Assembly (NCBI GenBank): GCA_009829735.1
Contig: CM020619.1
Span: 6,934,375-6,998,374 of the forward strand
DNA: 64,000 bases
From: Pyropia yezoensis
Lineage: Eukaryota; Rhodophyta; Bangiophyceae; Bangiales; Bangiaceae
Reading direction: 5' to 3'
Every line of letters starts with the position of its first letter. The first letter of the stretch is position 1. A program made the translations under genes and the position numbers. The notes beneath the pieces were generated by a model. That model worked only from the letters and a program-made list of their open reading frames with translations. It did no database searches and had not been told where the DNA came from. Shown piece after piece: positions 54,929 to 64,000 of the stretch.

Positions 54929-55806
54929 TGTGGCAGTATTGACCCCCAGGTAGGGGGGCAACACGTGCCATGTAAGGGGCGGCAGGCCACTAGCCTGATC
55001 CGTTCCTCCCCCTGCATTTGGGTCCATATTCCCTAAGTTTGGGATAGTTAGCTTAGTAGTAAATCCAACTTGGATTTGAGGGTTTTCTGCATTTATCGTC
55101 TTGAATTTTCGTGTGGCCCGGTGGGCAGGTGCTGGGGTGGGAGATTCTGAGTGGCGAGATATTGAGGGGACCCTGGGGGGATAAGGGGAGGGACAGCGGG
55201 GCTTGGCCCTGCGTCCCCGTCCCGACCAAGAAACTGTTGGACCACACACCATCCTCTTGTTTGTCAGTGGGGTGTTTGCCCCACAACAGGGACAGAGTGT
55301 GTGCGACTTGCACTTCTTCCGGTTCCCCGACACGGGAGGCAGCCCTTGTACACCGCCCCAACTTGGGTGCCGTGTGTGTAAGTGGTTTTTGCCACATTTG
55401 GTGGAGCAGCAGGGGACAGAGGTAAACTTTACCTCCGGGTGCACCCGGGTGTAGGGGGCCCTCTGTATCAGAGGAACGGTGGTCTTGGACCGTGTCATAC
55501 GGATCGTCAGCCAACATGGCTAGCTCGGACCCCCCGTCGTCCGGGGAGTACAAGGGTGACGCACGTACTTCAGTGCCTTTGAATACTGGTGAGACACAGG
55601 TGGGTTTACCTGGGGTCGCAGAGGGACTAGAGGTCCCTCAAGCCAGCAGGACTGGAAGTGCGGGCGGGCAACAGGCCACCCCGACTCAGTCGGGAGTTCA
55701 CTCGGGTGACACTTCTGATGTGGGTGGGCCGAAGTCTGGCCACCGTGTGGTATACTCAACGGGAACGTCCCAAGGGGTGAGGACTGTCCCCGCGGGTTCC
55801 ACTCGG
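54929..55806 (+). mobile_element. Ty3/Gypsy element A: LTR, leader and truncated gag
   Basis: This 878-bp segment begins TGTGGCAG and is about 99% identical to 55807-56684. It holds an LTR (about 54929-55463), a possible primer-binding site (TGTATCAGAG, 55464-55473), and the first 97 codons of gag from the ATG at 55516. It stops abruptly at 55806, where the LTR of a second copy begins. The simplest reading is that element B inserted into gag of element A. Confidence 0.7.
55516..55806 (+). pseudogene. Interrupted gag start of element A
   Basis: Ninety-seven codons, starting MASSDPPSSGEYKGDA, the same as the gag start at 56394. The frame is cut by the LTR of the next copy. Its remainder, if nested insertion is right, lies to the right of the window. 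Confidence 0.7.
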
Positions 55807-56341
55807 TGTGGCAGTATTGACCCCCAGGTAGGGGGGCAACTCGTGCCATGTAAGGGGCGGCAGGCCACTAGCCTGATCCGTTCCTCCCCCTGCATTTGGG
55901 TCCATATTCCCTAAGTTTGGGATAGTTAGCTTAGTAGTAAATCCAACTTGGATTTGAGGGTTTTCTGCATTTATCGTCTTGAATTTTCGTGTGGCCCGGT
56001 GGGCAGGTGCTGGGGTGGGAGATTCTGAGTGGCGAGATTTTGAGTGGACCCTGGGGGGATAAGGGGAGGGACAGCGGGGCTTGGCCCTGCGTCCCCGTCC
56101 CGACCAAGAAACTATTGGACCACACACCATCCTCTTGTTTGTCCGTGGGGGGTTCGCCCCACAACAGGGACAGAGTGTGTGCGACTTGCACTTCTTCCGG
56201 TTCCCTGACACGGGAGGCAGCCCTTGTACACCGCCCCAACTTGGGTGCCGTGTGTGTAAGTGGTTTTTGCCACATTTGGTGGAGCAGCAGGGGACAGAGG
56301 TAAACTTTACCTCCGGGTGCACCCGGGTGTAGGGGGCCCTC
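55807..56341 (+). repeat. 5' LTR of Ty3/Gypsy element B (right end approximate)
   Basis: Starts TGTGGCAG directly after the broken gag. The right limit is placed by the possible tRNA primer site TGTATCAGAG (56342-56351), close to the TGGTATCAGAG complement of initiator tRNA-Met. That site also sits in a small CCTCTG/CAGAGG hairpin. The 3' LTR is not in the window. Confidence 0.55.
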
Positions 56342-56351
56342 TGTATCAGAG
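56342..56351 (+). other. Possible tRNA-Met primer-binding site
   Basis: TGTATCAGAG is one base short of the usual TGGTATCAGAG complementary to initiator tRNA-Met 3' end. It lies 43 bp before gag. Confidence 0.35.
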
Positions 56352-56393
56352 GAACGGTGGTCTTGGACCGTGTCATACGGATCGTCAGCCAAC

Positions 56394-58340
56394 ATGGCTA
56401 GCTCGGACCCCCCGTCGTCCGGGGAGTACAAGGGTGACGCACGTACTTCAGTGCCTTTGAATACTGGTGAGACACAGGTGGGTTTACCTGGGGTCGCAGA
56501 GGGACTAGAGGTCCCTCAAGCCAGCAGGACTGGAAGTGCGGGCGGGCAACAGGCCACCCCGACTCAGTCGGGAGTTCACTCGGGTGACACTTCTGATGTG
56601 GGTGGGCCGAAGTCTGGCCACCGTGTGGTATACTCAACGGGAACGTCCCAAGGGGTGAGGACTGTCCCCGCGGGTTCCACTCGGGTTGGAGCCAACTTTG
56701 GCTTGGAGCCGTCGCCAACTAGGCCTTCGGAGGACGGCGGACCTCCGTTTGTCGGCGATGGGCACGCGCCCATGCCCCCGGTTGAGGCCCCTGAGGAACG
56801 TCGTTACCCCTCAGGTGGACTCCCGGAGGCGGACCGAGACTCAACTGGAGTCGTCAATCCACTCCTCGCGGAAACTGTCCGTCGGGAGGCGACCAATGTG
56901 TTGCGGCAGACTTTGCCGGACCTGGTGGTCACGATGACGAATACTATTCTGAATCAGATTGTGGCGAGTTTGCCAGATGGCCTTAATGTCCAGACCGGAT
57001 CGGGGCTTTCGAGCCCGCAGGCGCAGGGGGAATCTCCCCTGACGCCTATTCCGGGTCGCCCCGAACAGGGGGGGACCCCTGTGACTCCCAACGAGGGAGC
57101 CACACCATACTCGGTGGGGCGTACGCCCTTCACGGGGGAGTTCCCCTCGGAAACGCCGGCGGCTACACCAAGCTCGCCGTACCAGACTACAGGCGCTGAG
57201 GGTGAACTTACCCCAGTGCCACAGCGGCTGTTCCCTCAACGTGAGGTGCCGCCCAAGATCCAGGTAGCCAACCCGGTCTACCAGCGGATCTTTGACTGTG
57301 AGACCTACGCCCTCCACAACAAGTCGGTGGCGTATGGTCCTGACCAGGCCCGAGCCATGGGCCGTGCCAAGAAGAATGCACTTCATTCTTTTGGGCACAA
57401 AGCGGAGTGGGATGGAACTCCCCCCCTCCGTGTCTTTGAGTTCCTACGTCGTTTCACAAAAGCCTGTGACGACAATGCCATAAGTGAAGGCATGGCTTTT
57501 TACATGCTACAGGAGTTTACGAAGGGCGACCTGCGGACAGAACTTATGTCCGTCATGCCCAGCTCCTCAAGTGGAGGCGCTGGGGAGGTGACGTCCTATT
57601 TGGAGCTCGTCAACTGGTTGTTGAGAGCCATGGTTGATGAGGCAGCGTTGGCTTCTCAAGTCGAGGAGTTTACGCAAGACCATCAGGAAGAGGCGGAGGA
57701 CGAGTTGTCGTTTGCGGAGCGAGTCCGTAAGCTCAACAATCTTTGTGGGTTTCTTCATCCACAAGCTGTGGTGAAGAGTCGGTTTGTGGAGGGACTCCAT
57801 TGGTCGGTCCGGATGGAGACCCGGGAGCATAACACTGCCCGGGCGACCCTGGCCGAGTTGGCCAGGTTCGCCTATCGCAGAGGCGAGGCCTACCGCAAGT
57901 TGCGGGAGGAACAACGCCAGGAGCGTCAGTCCGAGTTGGCCAAGAAACGGGAGGAGGCGCGCCAGGCCAGAGAGTTGAGAGAGGCACGCCGAATCCGCAA
58001 GGAGAGGGTGGTAGCTGCCGTGGGAACTTCCCAGGGTATCTCTTCGTCTTCCCCAGTTGGGAAGACCCCTCCCGGAACGGACCATCGGTGTTGGAACTGC
58101 AACTCCGATGGTCACTGGGCATATGATTGCCCTAAGTTGAGTAAACGCATCCAACAACTTGTTAGGAATGCGAGTAAGAAGTCGGCTACGAACGAAGTAC
58201 GTTCACGCCGCGAGGGTGGGTCTCGACCGGTCGTCGCGGTCGCCACACCCTCGGCGGAGGAGGCGGACACGTCGTCCTCGGATTCGTCGTCTTCCTCCCC
58301 GCCCTCAGATTCGGACGCCAAGTCGGCGGGAAACGAATGA
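56394..58340 (+). CDS. gag: Gag polyprotein, Ty3/Gypsy element B
   Basis: A 648-residue Gag that would form the virus-like particle and bind element RNA. The N-terminal about 190 residues are disordered (Ser/Pro/Gly-rich). The retrotransposon Gag capsid-like domain spans about 310-490 (FEFLRRFTKACDDNAISEG, MLQEFTKGDLRTEL), followed by a highly charged coiled-coil-like stretch (about 500-545). A CCHC zinc knuckle CWNCNSDGHWAYDC lies at about 565-580, with a Ser/Asp-rich tail after it. The ATG at 56394 is used; a longer frame only opens at a GTG. The stop overlaps the next ATG (ATGA at 58337), so pol lies in the -1 frame and may need frameshifting or reinitiation. No stop or indel inside. Confidence 0.9.
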   Translation: MASSDPPSSGEYKGDARTSVPLNTGETQVGLPGVAEGLEVPQASRTGSAGGQQATPTQSGVHSGDTSDVGGPKSGHRVVYSTGTSQGVRTVPAGSTRVGANFGLEPSPTRPSEDGGPPFVGDGHAPMPPVEAPEERRYPSGGLPEADRDSTGVVNPLLAETVRREATNVLRQTLPDLVVTMTNTILNQIVASLPDGLNVQTGSGLSSPQAQGESPLTPIPGRPEQGGTPVTPNEGATPYSVGRTPFTGEFPSETPAATPSSPYQTTGAEGELTPVPQRLFPQREVPPKIQVANPVYQRIFDCETYALHNKSVAYGPDQARAMGRAKKNALHSFGHKAEWDGTPPLRVFEFLRRFTKACDDNAISEGMAFYMLQEFTKGDLRTELMSVMPSSSSGGAGEVTSYLELVNWLLRAMVDEAALASQVEEFTQDHQEEAEDELSFAERVRKLNNLCGFLHPQAVVKSRFVEGLHWSVRMETREHNTARATLAELARFAYRRGEAYRKLREEQRQERQSELAKKREEARQARELREARRIRKERVVAAVGTSQGISSSSPVGKTPPGTDHRCWNCNSDGHWAYDCPKLSKRIQQLVRNASKKSATNEVRSRREGGSRPVVAVATPSAEEADTSSSDSSSSSPPSDSDAKSAGNE

Positions 58341-60223
58341 CCGTTGGGGCTGGTCGTCCGAAGCTCACAACGGCAGCCTCGGCCAAGTGGGCCAGGAGGA
58401 CGAACCAACCGTGCCGGATACTGCGGCGACCTAGGGGAGTCCGCCCACCTCGGGTAGGACTCCCCAAGAACGTAAACCCACGTCGGGTCATCGCGGTGCT
58501 GACGGGTGAGAACTTCCAGGTGGCTGGACGGGTGCAACTTGCCCCCGGCCGCGCCTGTTGTGCCCGTATCGTACTTGATACCGGGTCAGGAGCCTCCTTA
58601 ATACGCAAGTCGCTATTACCCAAGGAGGTGAAGCTCCAACGCTGGAGATCCAAAGCTGACCACATGATTGACATCAGTGGTGGGGTACTTCCCATCGTTG
58701 GTGCCGTGACCCTACCAACTAGGTTGGGGACCCACGAGGTCGACGTGACCTATGGTGTAGTTGAGAATATATCGGTACCCCTGCTTCTGGGTACCCCTTA
58801 TGTCGTAACACAAGTGCCTTTGATTTGTGGCCCTGAGTACTGGGTCAAGTTGATGAATGGGGAGACTATCCCCATCCTTGGTAAGGGAAAGTCTGTGGCT
58901 TCTGTGACAGTCTCACAGTCGAAGCCTGTTTGTTCTGTAAGGGAAGGGTTTACTGCAACCCTGCGTCTAGCCCGTAAAGTCACGTTGCCCCCCAACTCGG
59001 TGGCGCACGTTGACGTTGTAACTGATTATACGGGGAACGGGTTGGTGCATCCTCACCCCCGTCTTGCTCGCAAGCACCAAGTGCATGTTGCCCTTGGCAC
59101 GATGGACTCCAAGGCCGGAGTCCCGTGGAGGATACAGGTGATGAACCTGAGCTCGTCGCCTCAGTACTTCAAGTCGGGAGCCAAGTTCGGCTATATCGAC
59201 CAACACGAGGGACCGGTAGTAGCGGTCACCCTCAACGCGGGCGCAAGTAGCGACCCGAAGTCCGGAAAGGAGAAGCATCAAGCCAAGTCGGCCGCCTCTC
59301 CTCGGCCCCATGTGAACATGGAGGGTGTCCCCCCCAGGTTGAGGGTTCAAGTTGAACGCCTCTTGGACCAATATCACAAGTTGTGGGATGGTCAATTGGA
59401 ACTCATGAGAGCTACCCAACACCGGATCGAGTTGAAGCCCGGTGCACCCCCTATACGCCAACAACCATATAGGAAAGGACCCCGTTCAAGGGCCCTCGTT
59501 AAGGAGCAAGTTGCTCGCATGGAGGCCCTCGATTTCATCGAGGCCAGCAACGCCGAGTGGGCGAGTCCGGTGGTTATCGTCCCCAAAGTTGATGGGACCC
59601 CCCGGTTTTGTATCGACTACCGTAAGCTCAACGAGAGCACGGTGAAGGACAGTTATCCCCTACCTAGGATGGACGACTGTCTGGACTCTCCGGGGGAGGC
59701 AAACGTGTTCTCTACCCTGGACTGTAACGCGGGGTACTGGCAAATTCCCATTGCCCCGGAGGACAGGCATAAAACTACCTTTACCTGTCACTGTGGTACC
59801 TACCAGTGCAAGCGCCTACCGTTTGGTCTGTGTAACGCGCCGGCAACTTTCCAGCGCGCTATGGACATGATTCTGGCCGGAGTACGGTGGCAGATCTGTC
59901 TTGTGTACCTAGACGATATCATTGTGTTCTCCCGAAGTCCGGAGGAACACATTGGCCATCTTGGCCAGGTGTTCAAGCTACTTGCTGACGCCGGTGTGTC
60001 ACTGAAGGCGAGTAAGTGCCACCTCTTCAATCAAGAGGTGGAGTACTTGGGACATGTTGTCCGTCCGGGGCGTCTCAGTGTTAACGAGAAGAACTTGAGG
60101 GCCATTCGTAAGGCTCAGTACCCACGGACCCAGACCCAGATGAGGAGCTTCCTCGGGATGTGTAACGTGTACCGACGTTTCACCAAGGGCTTCGCCAAGG
60201 TGACAAGGTGGCGAAGCCGTTGA
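58337..60223 (+). CDS. pol: Pol part 1: aspartic protease and reverse transcriptase
   Basis: A 628-codon frame. The retropepsin active site is VLDTGSGASLI (Asp at about 81). The reverse transcriptase spans about 330-600: the entry motif EASNAEWASPVVIVPK, FCIDYRKLN, FSTLDCNAGYWQIPI with the first catalytic Asp, LPFGLCNAPATFQRAMD, and the catalytic YLDD (about 524-527), then HLGQVFKLL and YLGHVV. These match Ty3/Gypsy RT. The frame then ends at a stop just after FLGMCNVYRRFTKGFAKV, where RNase H should begin. The sequence continues in another frame, so a small indel near 60200 has broken pol. This copy is probably unable to make full-length Pol. Confidence 0.88.
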   Translation: MTVGAGRPKLTTAASAKWARRTNQPCRILRRPRGVRPPRVGLPKNVNPRRVIAVLTGENFQVAGRVQLAPGRACCARIVLDTGSGASLIRKSLLPKEVKLQRWRSKADHMIDISGGVLPIVGAVTLPTRLGTHEVDVTYGVVENISVPLLLGTPYVVTQVPLICGPEYWVKLMNGETIPILGKGKSVASVTVSQSKPVCSVREGFTATLRLARKVTLPPNSVAHVDVVTDYTGNGLVHPHPRLARKHQVHVALGTMDSKAGVPWRIQVMNLSSSPQYFKSGAKFGYIDQHEGPVVAVTLNAGASSDPKSGKEKHQAKSAASPRPHVNMEGVPPRLRVQVERLLDQYHKLWDGQLELMRATQHRIELKPGAPPIRQQPYRKGPRSRALVKEQVARMEALDFIEASNAEWASPVVIVPKVDGTPRFCIDYRKLNESTVKDSYPLPRMDDCLDSPGEANVFSTLDCNAGYWQIPIAPEDRHKTTFTCHCGTYQCKRLPFGLCNAPATFQRAMDMILAGVRWQICLVYLDDIIVFSRSPEEHIGHLGQVFKLLADAGVSLKASKCHLFNQEVEYLGHVVRPGRLSVNEKNLRAIRKAQYPRTQTQMRSFLGMCNVYRRFTKGFAKVTRWRSR

Positions 60224-60381
60224 ATGAGCTAGTGAGCTGAACGCTACCGAAGAGCCTGCCTCCCCCAAGTCGGGTGGAGCAGGAATCCTTTGAGACTCTT
60301 CGGGACCTTCTTCTGAAGCCCCCTATCCTGGCTATTCCCAGGTTGGGAGGCCACTACATCCTGGATGTGGACGCTAGCTAG
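60224..60381 (+). pseudogene. Broken RT-RNase H junction of pol
   Basis: Coding similarity continues in a shifted frame but is cut by two in-frame stops (TGA near 60238, TAG at 60379-60381). With the frameshift just upstream, this makes at least three lesions in about 180 bp. Confidence 0.75.
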
Positions 60382-62328
60382 GACCAATTTGGTTGTGTGT
60401 TGCTTCAGCAGCAGCCGGACAAGGAGTACTTGCCGGTGGGATACTTCAGTAAGGGGCTGAACTCGGCCGAGAAGAACTACGGAGTCACCGAGTTGGAAGG
60501 ACTCGCAGTGGTGTGGGCGGTGACGTCACTTCGTCACTACCTAGAGGGTGAGAAGTTCCTCATCCGCTGTGACCACCGCGCGTTGCAGTTCATCTTTAAG
60601 ACGGACTGTACGAACACTCGTCTCAATCGGTGGAGGGTGCGACTGGCACCCTTCAACTTTGATATTGAGTACCGACCTGGCAGGCAACATGCCCTTGCCG
60701 ACGGCCTCTCTCGGGTACCTACCGAGGGGCTGGACACTAACCCAGTCGATGAGGACATCCCCATCGTGGGGGTAGTCACGCGCTCGGGTCAGGCGTTGAA
60801 CCCCGCGGCGCCAGGGAACAAGAAGTACTTGCCGCTGTCCCTGGACGAGGTGGTGAAGGCCCAGGCCGAGGATCCCTTCTGCAAGTCGCAGAGGGATACA
60901 CTGGATACAGTGGTGGAGATGCGTTTCTTTCTGGGAGACGATGGCCTCCTCATGAGGAGGGGGGTATTCCAAGGGACTGAACAACTTGTCGTCCCCGCAC
61001 CCCTCAAGGACAGTATCCTTGAGAGGGAGCACAACGCTCCCACGGGTGGACACCTGGGGTCTAGTAAACTGTACCAGACCCTGAGAACCAGGTACTACTG
61101 GCCGTCCATGGTGGTGGACATCTACAGTTGGGTGGCTGCCTGCACAAGTTGTGCACAGAACCGTCTGATGGAACGGCGGCCTACTACGGCTATGCTATTG
61201 TTCCCGGCCAAGGAGCCCTTCGCCGCGTTGGCGATGGACATCCTTGGGCCACTGCCAGTGACCGAGGAGGGCAACCTGTACCTCCTGGTCATCTGTGACC
61301 GCTTCACGAAACTTACGCGAGCGATCCCACTGGCAGAGATCACGGCCACGTCGGTCGTGTCAGCCTTCCTAGATCACTGGGTTGCCGCGTATGGCATCCC
61401 GGATAGTACACTATCGGACAATGGACCGCAATTTGCGTCTGTACTGTTTCAGGGAGTGCTGGATATGTTGGGGGTTAAGGCAAGCTATGCCACCCCCTAC
61501 CACCCACAAACTAATGGGCAGGTGGAGCGCTTCAACAAAACTATTGTTAGGCAGCTGCGCCACTATGTGAGTGAGCACGTGAAGACGTGGGACCAATACA
61601 TTTCTATTCTTACCACCGCCTACAATTCGCAGGTTCACTCATCTACCGGGGAAGTACCCCTCGCTTTTGTGGCCCCCCGTCGTGTGCGGTCTATTGCCGT
61701 GCGGCGGTCGCTCCCAACTAGGGAGGATGGTGGCAGTACGCCTACTCCTACTGAGAGTAAGGCGGAGTTCGCTGCTAGGCTTGAAAACCTTATCCCTAAA
61801 GTCAGGGCTGAGATGGACAAGGCACAAAAGCGCTACAAGCGTACCTTTGACAAAAAGCTGCGCAATGCTAAGCACGTCCCCGAGCAGGGTGACTGGGTAC
61901 TGGTACACTCGCACACCCCAACTGGGGGTAAGCTGGTATTCCAGACGAAGGGACCGTACCAGGTCCTTCGTACTGATGGACGGCGCTTCACCATCGAAAG
62001 TGACGATGGGGTCCGCACAGTGAACGGACAGGACGTGGTCAAAGTTGCACCACCGCCTGCAGGCGACCCAGCTTGGGCGCGTGCTTTAGAAGCGTGGCGC
62101 CTCCCCTCACTGCCTGCGGCCAAACAGGGCCCGCAGGAGTACGTGTTCCATAAGTTCATGGACCACGGATGGGATGAGGACACTGACCGCCTCATGTTGA
62201 GGGTGCGTTGGTTTGGCTACAAAACCAAGGATGATACGTGGGAGTATGTGGAGGACCTTCCCGCTGAGAAGGTCCGGGCGTACTGTGCCCGGAATGAGAT
62301 AGACCCTAACAGCCCTCCCTCAACATGA
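60382..62328 (+). CDS. pol: Pol part 2: RNase H, integrase and chromodomain
   Basis: An open frame after the TAG at 60379; it has no proper start of its own and is the severed 3' half of pol. RNase H: YGVTELEGLAVVWAV and the CDHRAL segment. Integrase: zinc-binding HNAPTGGH...CTSC, then the core with AMDILGP (first Asp), LSDNGPQF (second Asp) and GQVERFNKT (Glu). At the C-terminus (62130-62290) is a chromodomain: EYVFHKFMDHGWDEDTD, then LRVRWFGYKTKDDTWEYVED. Chromodomains steer integration to marked chromatin, so this is a chromovirus-type Ty3/Gypsy element. All catalytic residues look present in this half. Confidence 0.88.
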   Translation, partial: DQFGCVLLQQQPDKEYLPVGYFSKGLNSAEKNYGVTELEGLAVVWAVTSLRHYLEGEKFLIRCDHRALQFIFKTDCTNTRLNRWRVRLAPFNFDIEYRPGRQHALADGLSRVPTEGLDTNPVDEDIPIVGVVTRSGQALNPAAPGNKKYLPLSLDEVVKAQAEDPFCKSQRDTLDTVVEMRFFLGDDGLLMRRGVFQGTEQLVVPAPLKDSILEREHNAPTGGHLGSSKLYQTLRTRYYWPSMVVDIYSWVAACTSCAQNRLMERRPTTAMLLFPAKEPFAALAMDILGPLPVTEEGNLYLLVICDRFTKLTRAIPLAEITATSVVSAFLDHWVAAYGIPDSTLSDNGPQFASVLFQGVLDMLGVKASYATPYHPQTNGQVERFNKTIVRQLRHYVSEHVKTWDQYISILTTAYNSQVHSSTGEVPLAFVAPRRVRSIAVRRSLPTREDGGSTPTPTESKAEFAARLENLIPKVRAEMDKAQKRYKRTFDKKLRNAKHVPEQGDWVLVHSHTPTGGKLVFQTKGPYQVLRTDGRRFTIESDDGVRTVNGQDVVKVAPPPAGDPAWARALEAWRLPSLPAAKQGPQEYVFHKFMDHGWDEDTDRLMLRVRWFGYKTKDDTWEYVEDLPAEKVRAYCARNEIDPNSPPST

Positions 62329-62439
62329 GGGAAAGCCGAGCAACGGTGCCAAGAGAGTGCCTCAAGTCGAAGTGGTACGCAGACTGGCTTTTAACTACAG
62401 CCCTAACCCTCACACTCTCACAACCAAGGCAGCTGCCAA
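62329..62439. other. Short gap between convergent pol and antisense ORF
   Basis: 111 bp separating the two stop codons; it may contain termination signals for both, but none is recognised. Confidence 0.4.
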
Positions 62440-63982
62440 CTAGGCACGCATGCTAGACTCTCCAGCCCCTCGGCCCTCGCCCTCACGTGGAGGCGAGCGG
62501 CGAGACCCACATCGATAACGGTCTCCACTCGTTGGAAGGGGCGGCGGCTCCAAGTCGGAACCGTCGCGCCCTTCACGGTCGCGCAAGTGGCGCCGACCGT
62601 GGCTACTCTTCTGCCTGGTCTTGCGCGTAAGTTGGCGACGCAGACGCCGGACCGACTTCGACTCTGACGAAGTCGAGGAATCCGAGACGGAGTAAGACAA
62701 CTCGTCTTCCGACACGGAGGGAGAGCGCCGCGAGTGTCGGCGACGACGGCGAGGAGGCGAGTATGCCCGGCTCGCGCGACGTTTGCCACGAGCAAGTGGG
62801 GCTGGCTGGGGCATAACAGCCCCAATGCGAGCCAACTCGGCCGTCGTAAACTCCGCCACCGACTCGCAACTCGCGGTCGCCACTGCAGTACGAACGCGCT
62901 CCACAAGTTGAGGAGTCTCGGAACTTTGGAGGGTTGCGGTCGACGCGGCCAACCAGGAAATGGTGCGCACCAACGTGGTGATCATCATCTCTGAGGTTAG
63001 AGGCGTGGGGCGGTAACACCAACTTGGGGTATACCGTCAGGAGCGTGGCCCCCAAGTTGGGGGACACCGGGGTGGACGATTCAACGGCCACGCTAATCGG
63101 GATGTCCCCGTGCGGCTTGTAGGGGACAGGAGGAAGCGGAGGGGCACGCCGACGTGGCGGGACCCGGGTGTAACTGCGACCCCGACTTGGGGCCCCCGCA
63201 GTAGGTTGACTCATATGGTCATCATATGGGGGCACGGCCATAACTATGGGCTTGTCCGGGGGTGGCGCAGTGTGACGATCCACCCCCGGGGCATACGGGT
63301 AGTCCCCGATGCCCAACCCCTCTCGTAGGACCACACGGCCGTCGTGAAGTTCACGAGCGACCCACACGAACTGGCGAAGTGCGCCATCGTCCTTGGGCCC
63401 ACGAGTGGGGCGGCGCAACTTGTGCTCAATGCTCTCCCACTCGATAAACTTATGGAGCCGGAGCATCTCCTCAAGTAGAGTGAGTTGTCCTGATGAGCAC
63501 CCCTCAGCAACTAGCTGAGGGGTGAGCTGTTCCATACCTTGGATAAGCCGGAGGGGGAGATGCCAGAGCATCCCCCGCCGCTGAACACAGGACACCCAGG
63601 TCGACATGACCTCGAGGAGCCACTGGGTGGCCAACATGGCCCACACCAGGTGATCAGGGCCAGCCGTCAACATGACGGAGCCGAAGTGGTGAAGCAACCG
63701 TGGCAGCAACGCCGGGAACCCGTAGGGGACCTCAACTTGAGGCCACCACTCGGGCTTCTTCGGATAGTACTGCTCCTTACTGGCAGCAGACTGTTGAGGA
63801 AACTCAAGTTGAGCCGAGGTCACCAAGTAGGGACCTCGCCGGAAGTCTTTCTCCATCCGCACATCAAAGTGATGAGTGTGCGGATCGGCCTCGTGAAGGT
63901 ACGGGGGGCGAGTTGCCACCGCGTCCCAAGTAAAGGTCGGCAAATCGCCGGGACCCGGGATAGCTCCCCCGCGGTCCACCAT
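62440..63982 (-). pseudogene. Convergent antisense ORF with a frameshift, unknown protein
   Basis: Two overlapping minus frames look like one gene of about 510 residues. The N-terminal frame starts at the ATG 63982 (VDRGGAIPGPGDLPTFTWDA), with a helix-rich middle (VMLTAGPDHLVWAMLATQWL, LLEEMLRLHKFIEWESIEHK) and then a Pro/Arg-rich linker. Near 63020 the other frame takes over with plausible helices (MMITTLVRTISWLAASTATL) and an Arg/Ser-rich C-terminal tail (YSPPRRRRRHSRRSPS), ending at 62440. The switch lies at a run of C's, so a single-base indel or sequencing error could explain it. No family, zinc knuckle or transmembrane segment is seen. Composition (frequent AAGTTG/CAACTT) resembles the Ty3 element, so it may be an accessory antisense gene between pol and the 3' LTR. 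Confidence 0.55.
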
Positions 63983-64000
63983 GGCCTTGCCACGCTGAAC

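Noticed and set aside
1-64000. CRISPR arrays, bacterial operons, rRNA genes
   Set aside because: No regularly spaced identical repeats with unique spacers, no ribosome-binding-site operon layout and no rRNA-like sequence. All features point to a eukaryotic nucleus.

Overview
The window looks like nuclear DNA of a GC-rich eukaryotic alga. The evidence is very high GC with long G/C homopolymers and GGC/GCC repeats, spliceosomal-type introns, eukaryotic transposon classes (PIF/Harbinger, Tc1/IS630-like, a Ty3/Gypsy element with a chromodomain), and a GARP/Myb DNA-binding domain, a family confined to plants and algae. A bangiophyte red alga such as Porphyra/Pyropia would fit, but that is inference. 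Recognisable host genes are few; most of what can be identified is mobile DNA. In the GC-rich stretches all six frames tend to stay open, so ORF length alone is weak evidence and I left most such frames out.

Layout. 0-3 kb: an incomplete Tc1/IS630-like transposase (minus) and an 821-bp non-autonomous element with 29-bp inverted ends. 3-7 kb: GC-rich DNA with a tRNA-like remnant, a possible small spliced gene and a possible single-pass membrane protein gene. 6,989-10,351 and 22,383-25,745: two copies of one complete PIF/Harbinger element (3,363 bp, 15-bp TIRs, TNA target duplications), each with a DDE transposase and a convergent, spliced SAP/Myb-like accessory gene. About 12-14.6 kb and 26.1-29.1 kb: two diverged copies of a degenerate G-rich repeat array that flips to C-rich at its midpoint. 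14.6-22.4 kb: low-complexity DNA plus an integrase-like frame fragment. 29.4-34.5 kb: a 5.1-kb structure with about 0.7-kb imperfect inverted arms, an intact 410-codon ORF of unknown function and a GC-rich core. 34.5-44.8 kb: mostly simple-sequence DNA. 44.9-49.4 kb (minus): a Gln-rich GARP transcription factor. 51.3-52.1 kb: a possible small gene with a duplicated intron-exon unit. 52-54.6 kb: promoter-like, LTR-like repeats, one interrupted by a 1.2-kb palindrome-ended insertion. 54.9-64 kb: a Ty3/Gypsy chromovirus-type retroelement nested in a near-identical copy of itself, with gag, a broken pol and a convergent antisense ORF after pol.

How they fit together. The Harbinger pair is self-contained (nuclease plus DNA-binding partner) and looks recently mobile. 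The Ty3 element has a full domain set (capsid, CCHC, protease, RT, RNase H, integrase, chromodomain), but its pol frame is interrupted, so this copy is probably dead. The GARP protein is the one confident host gene, a likely nuclear transcription regulator.
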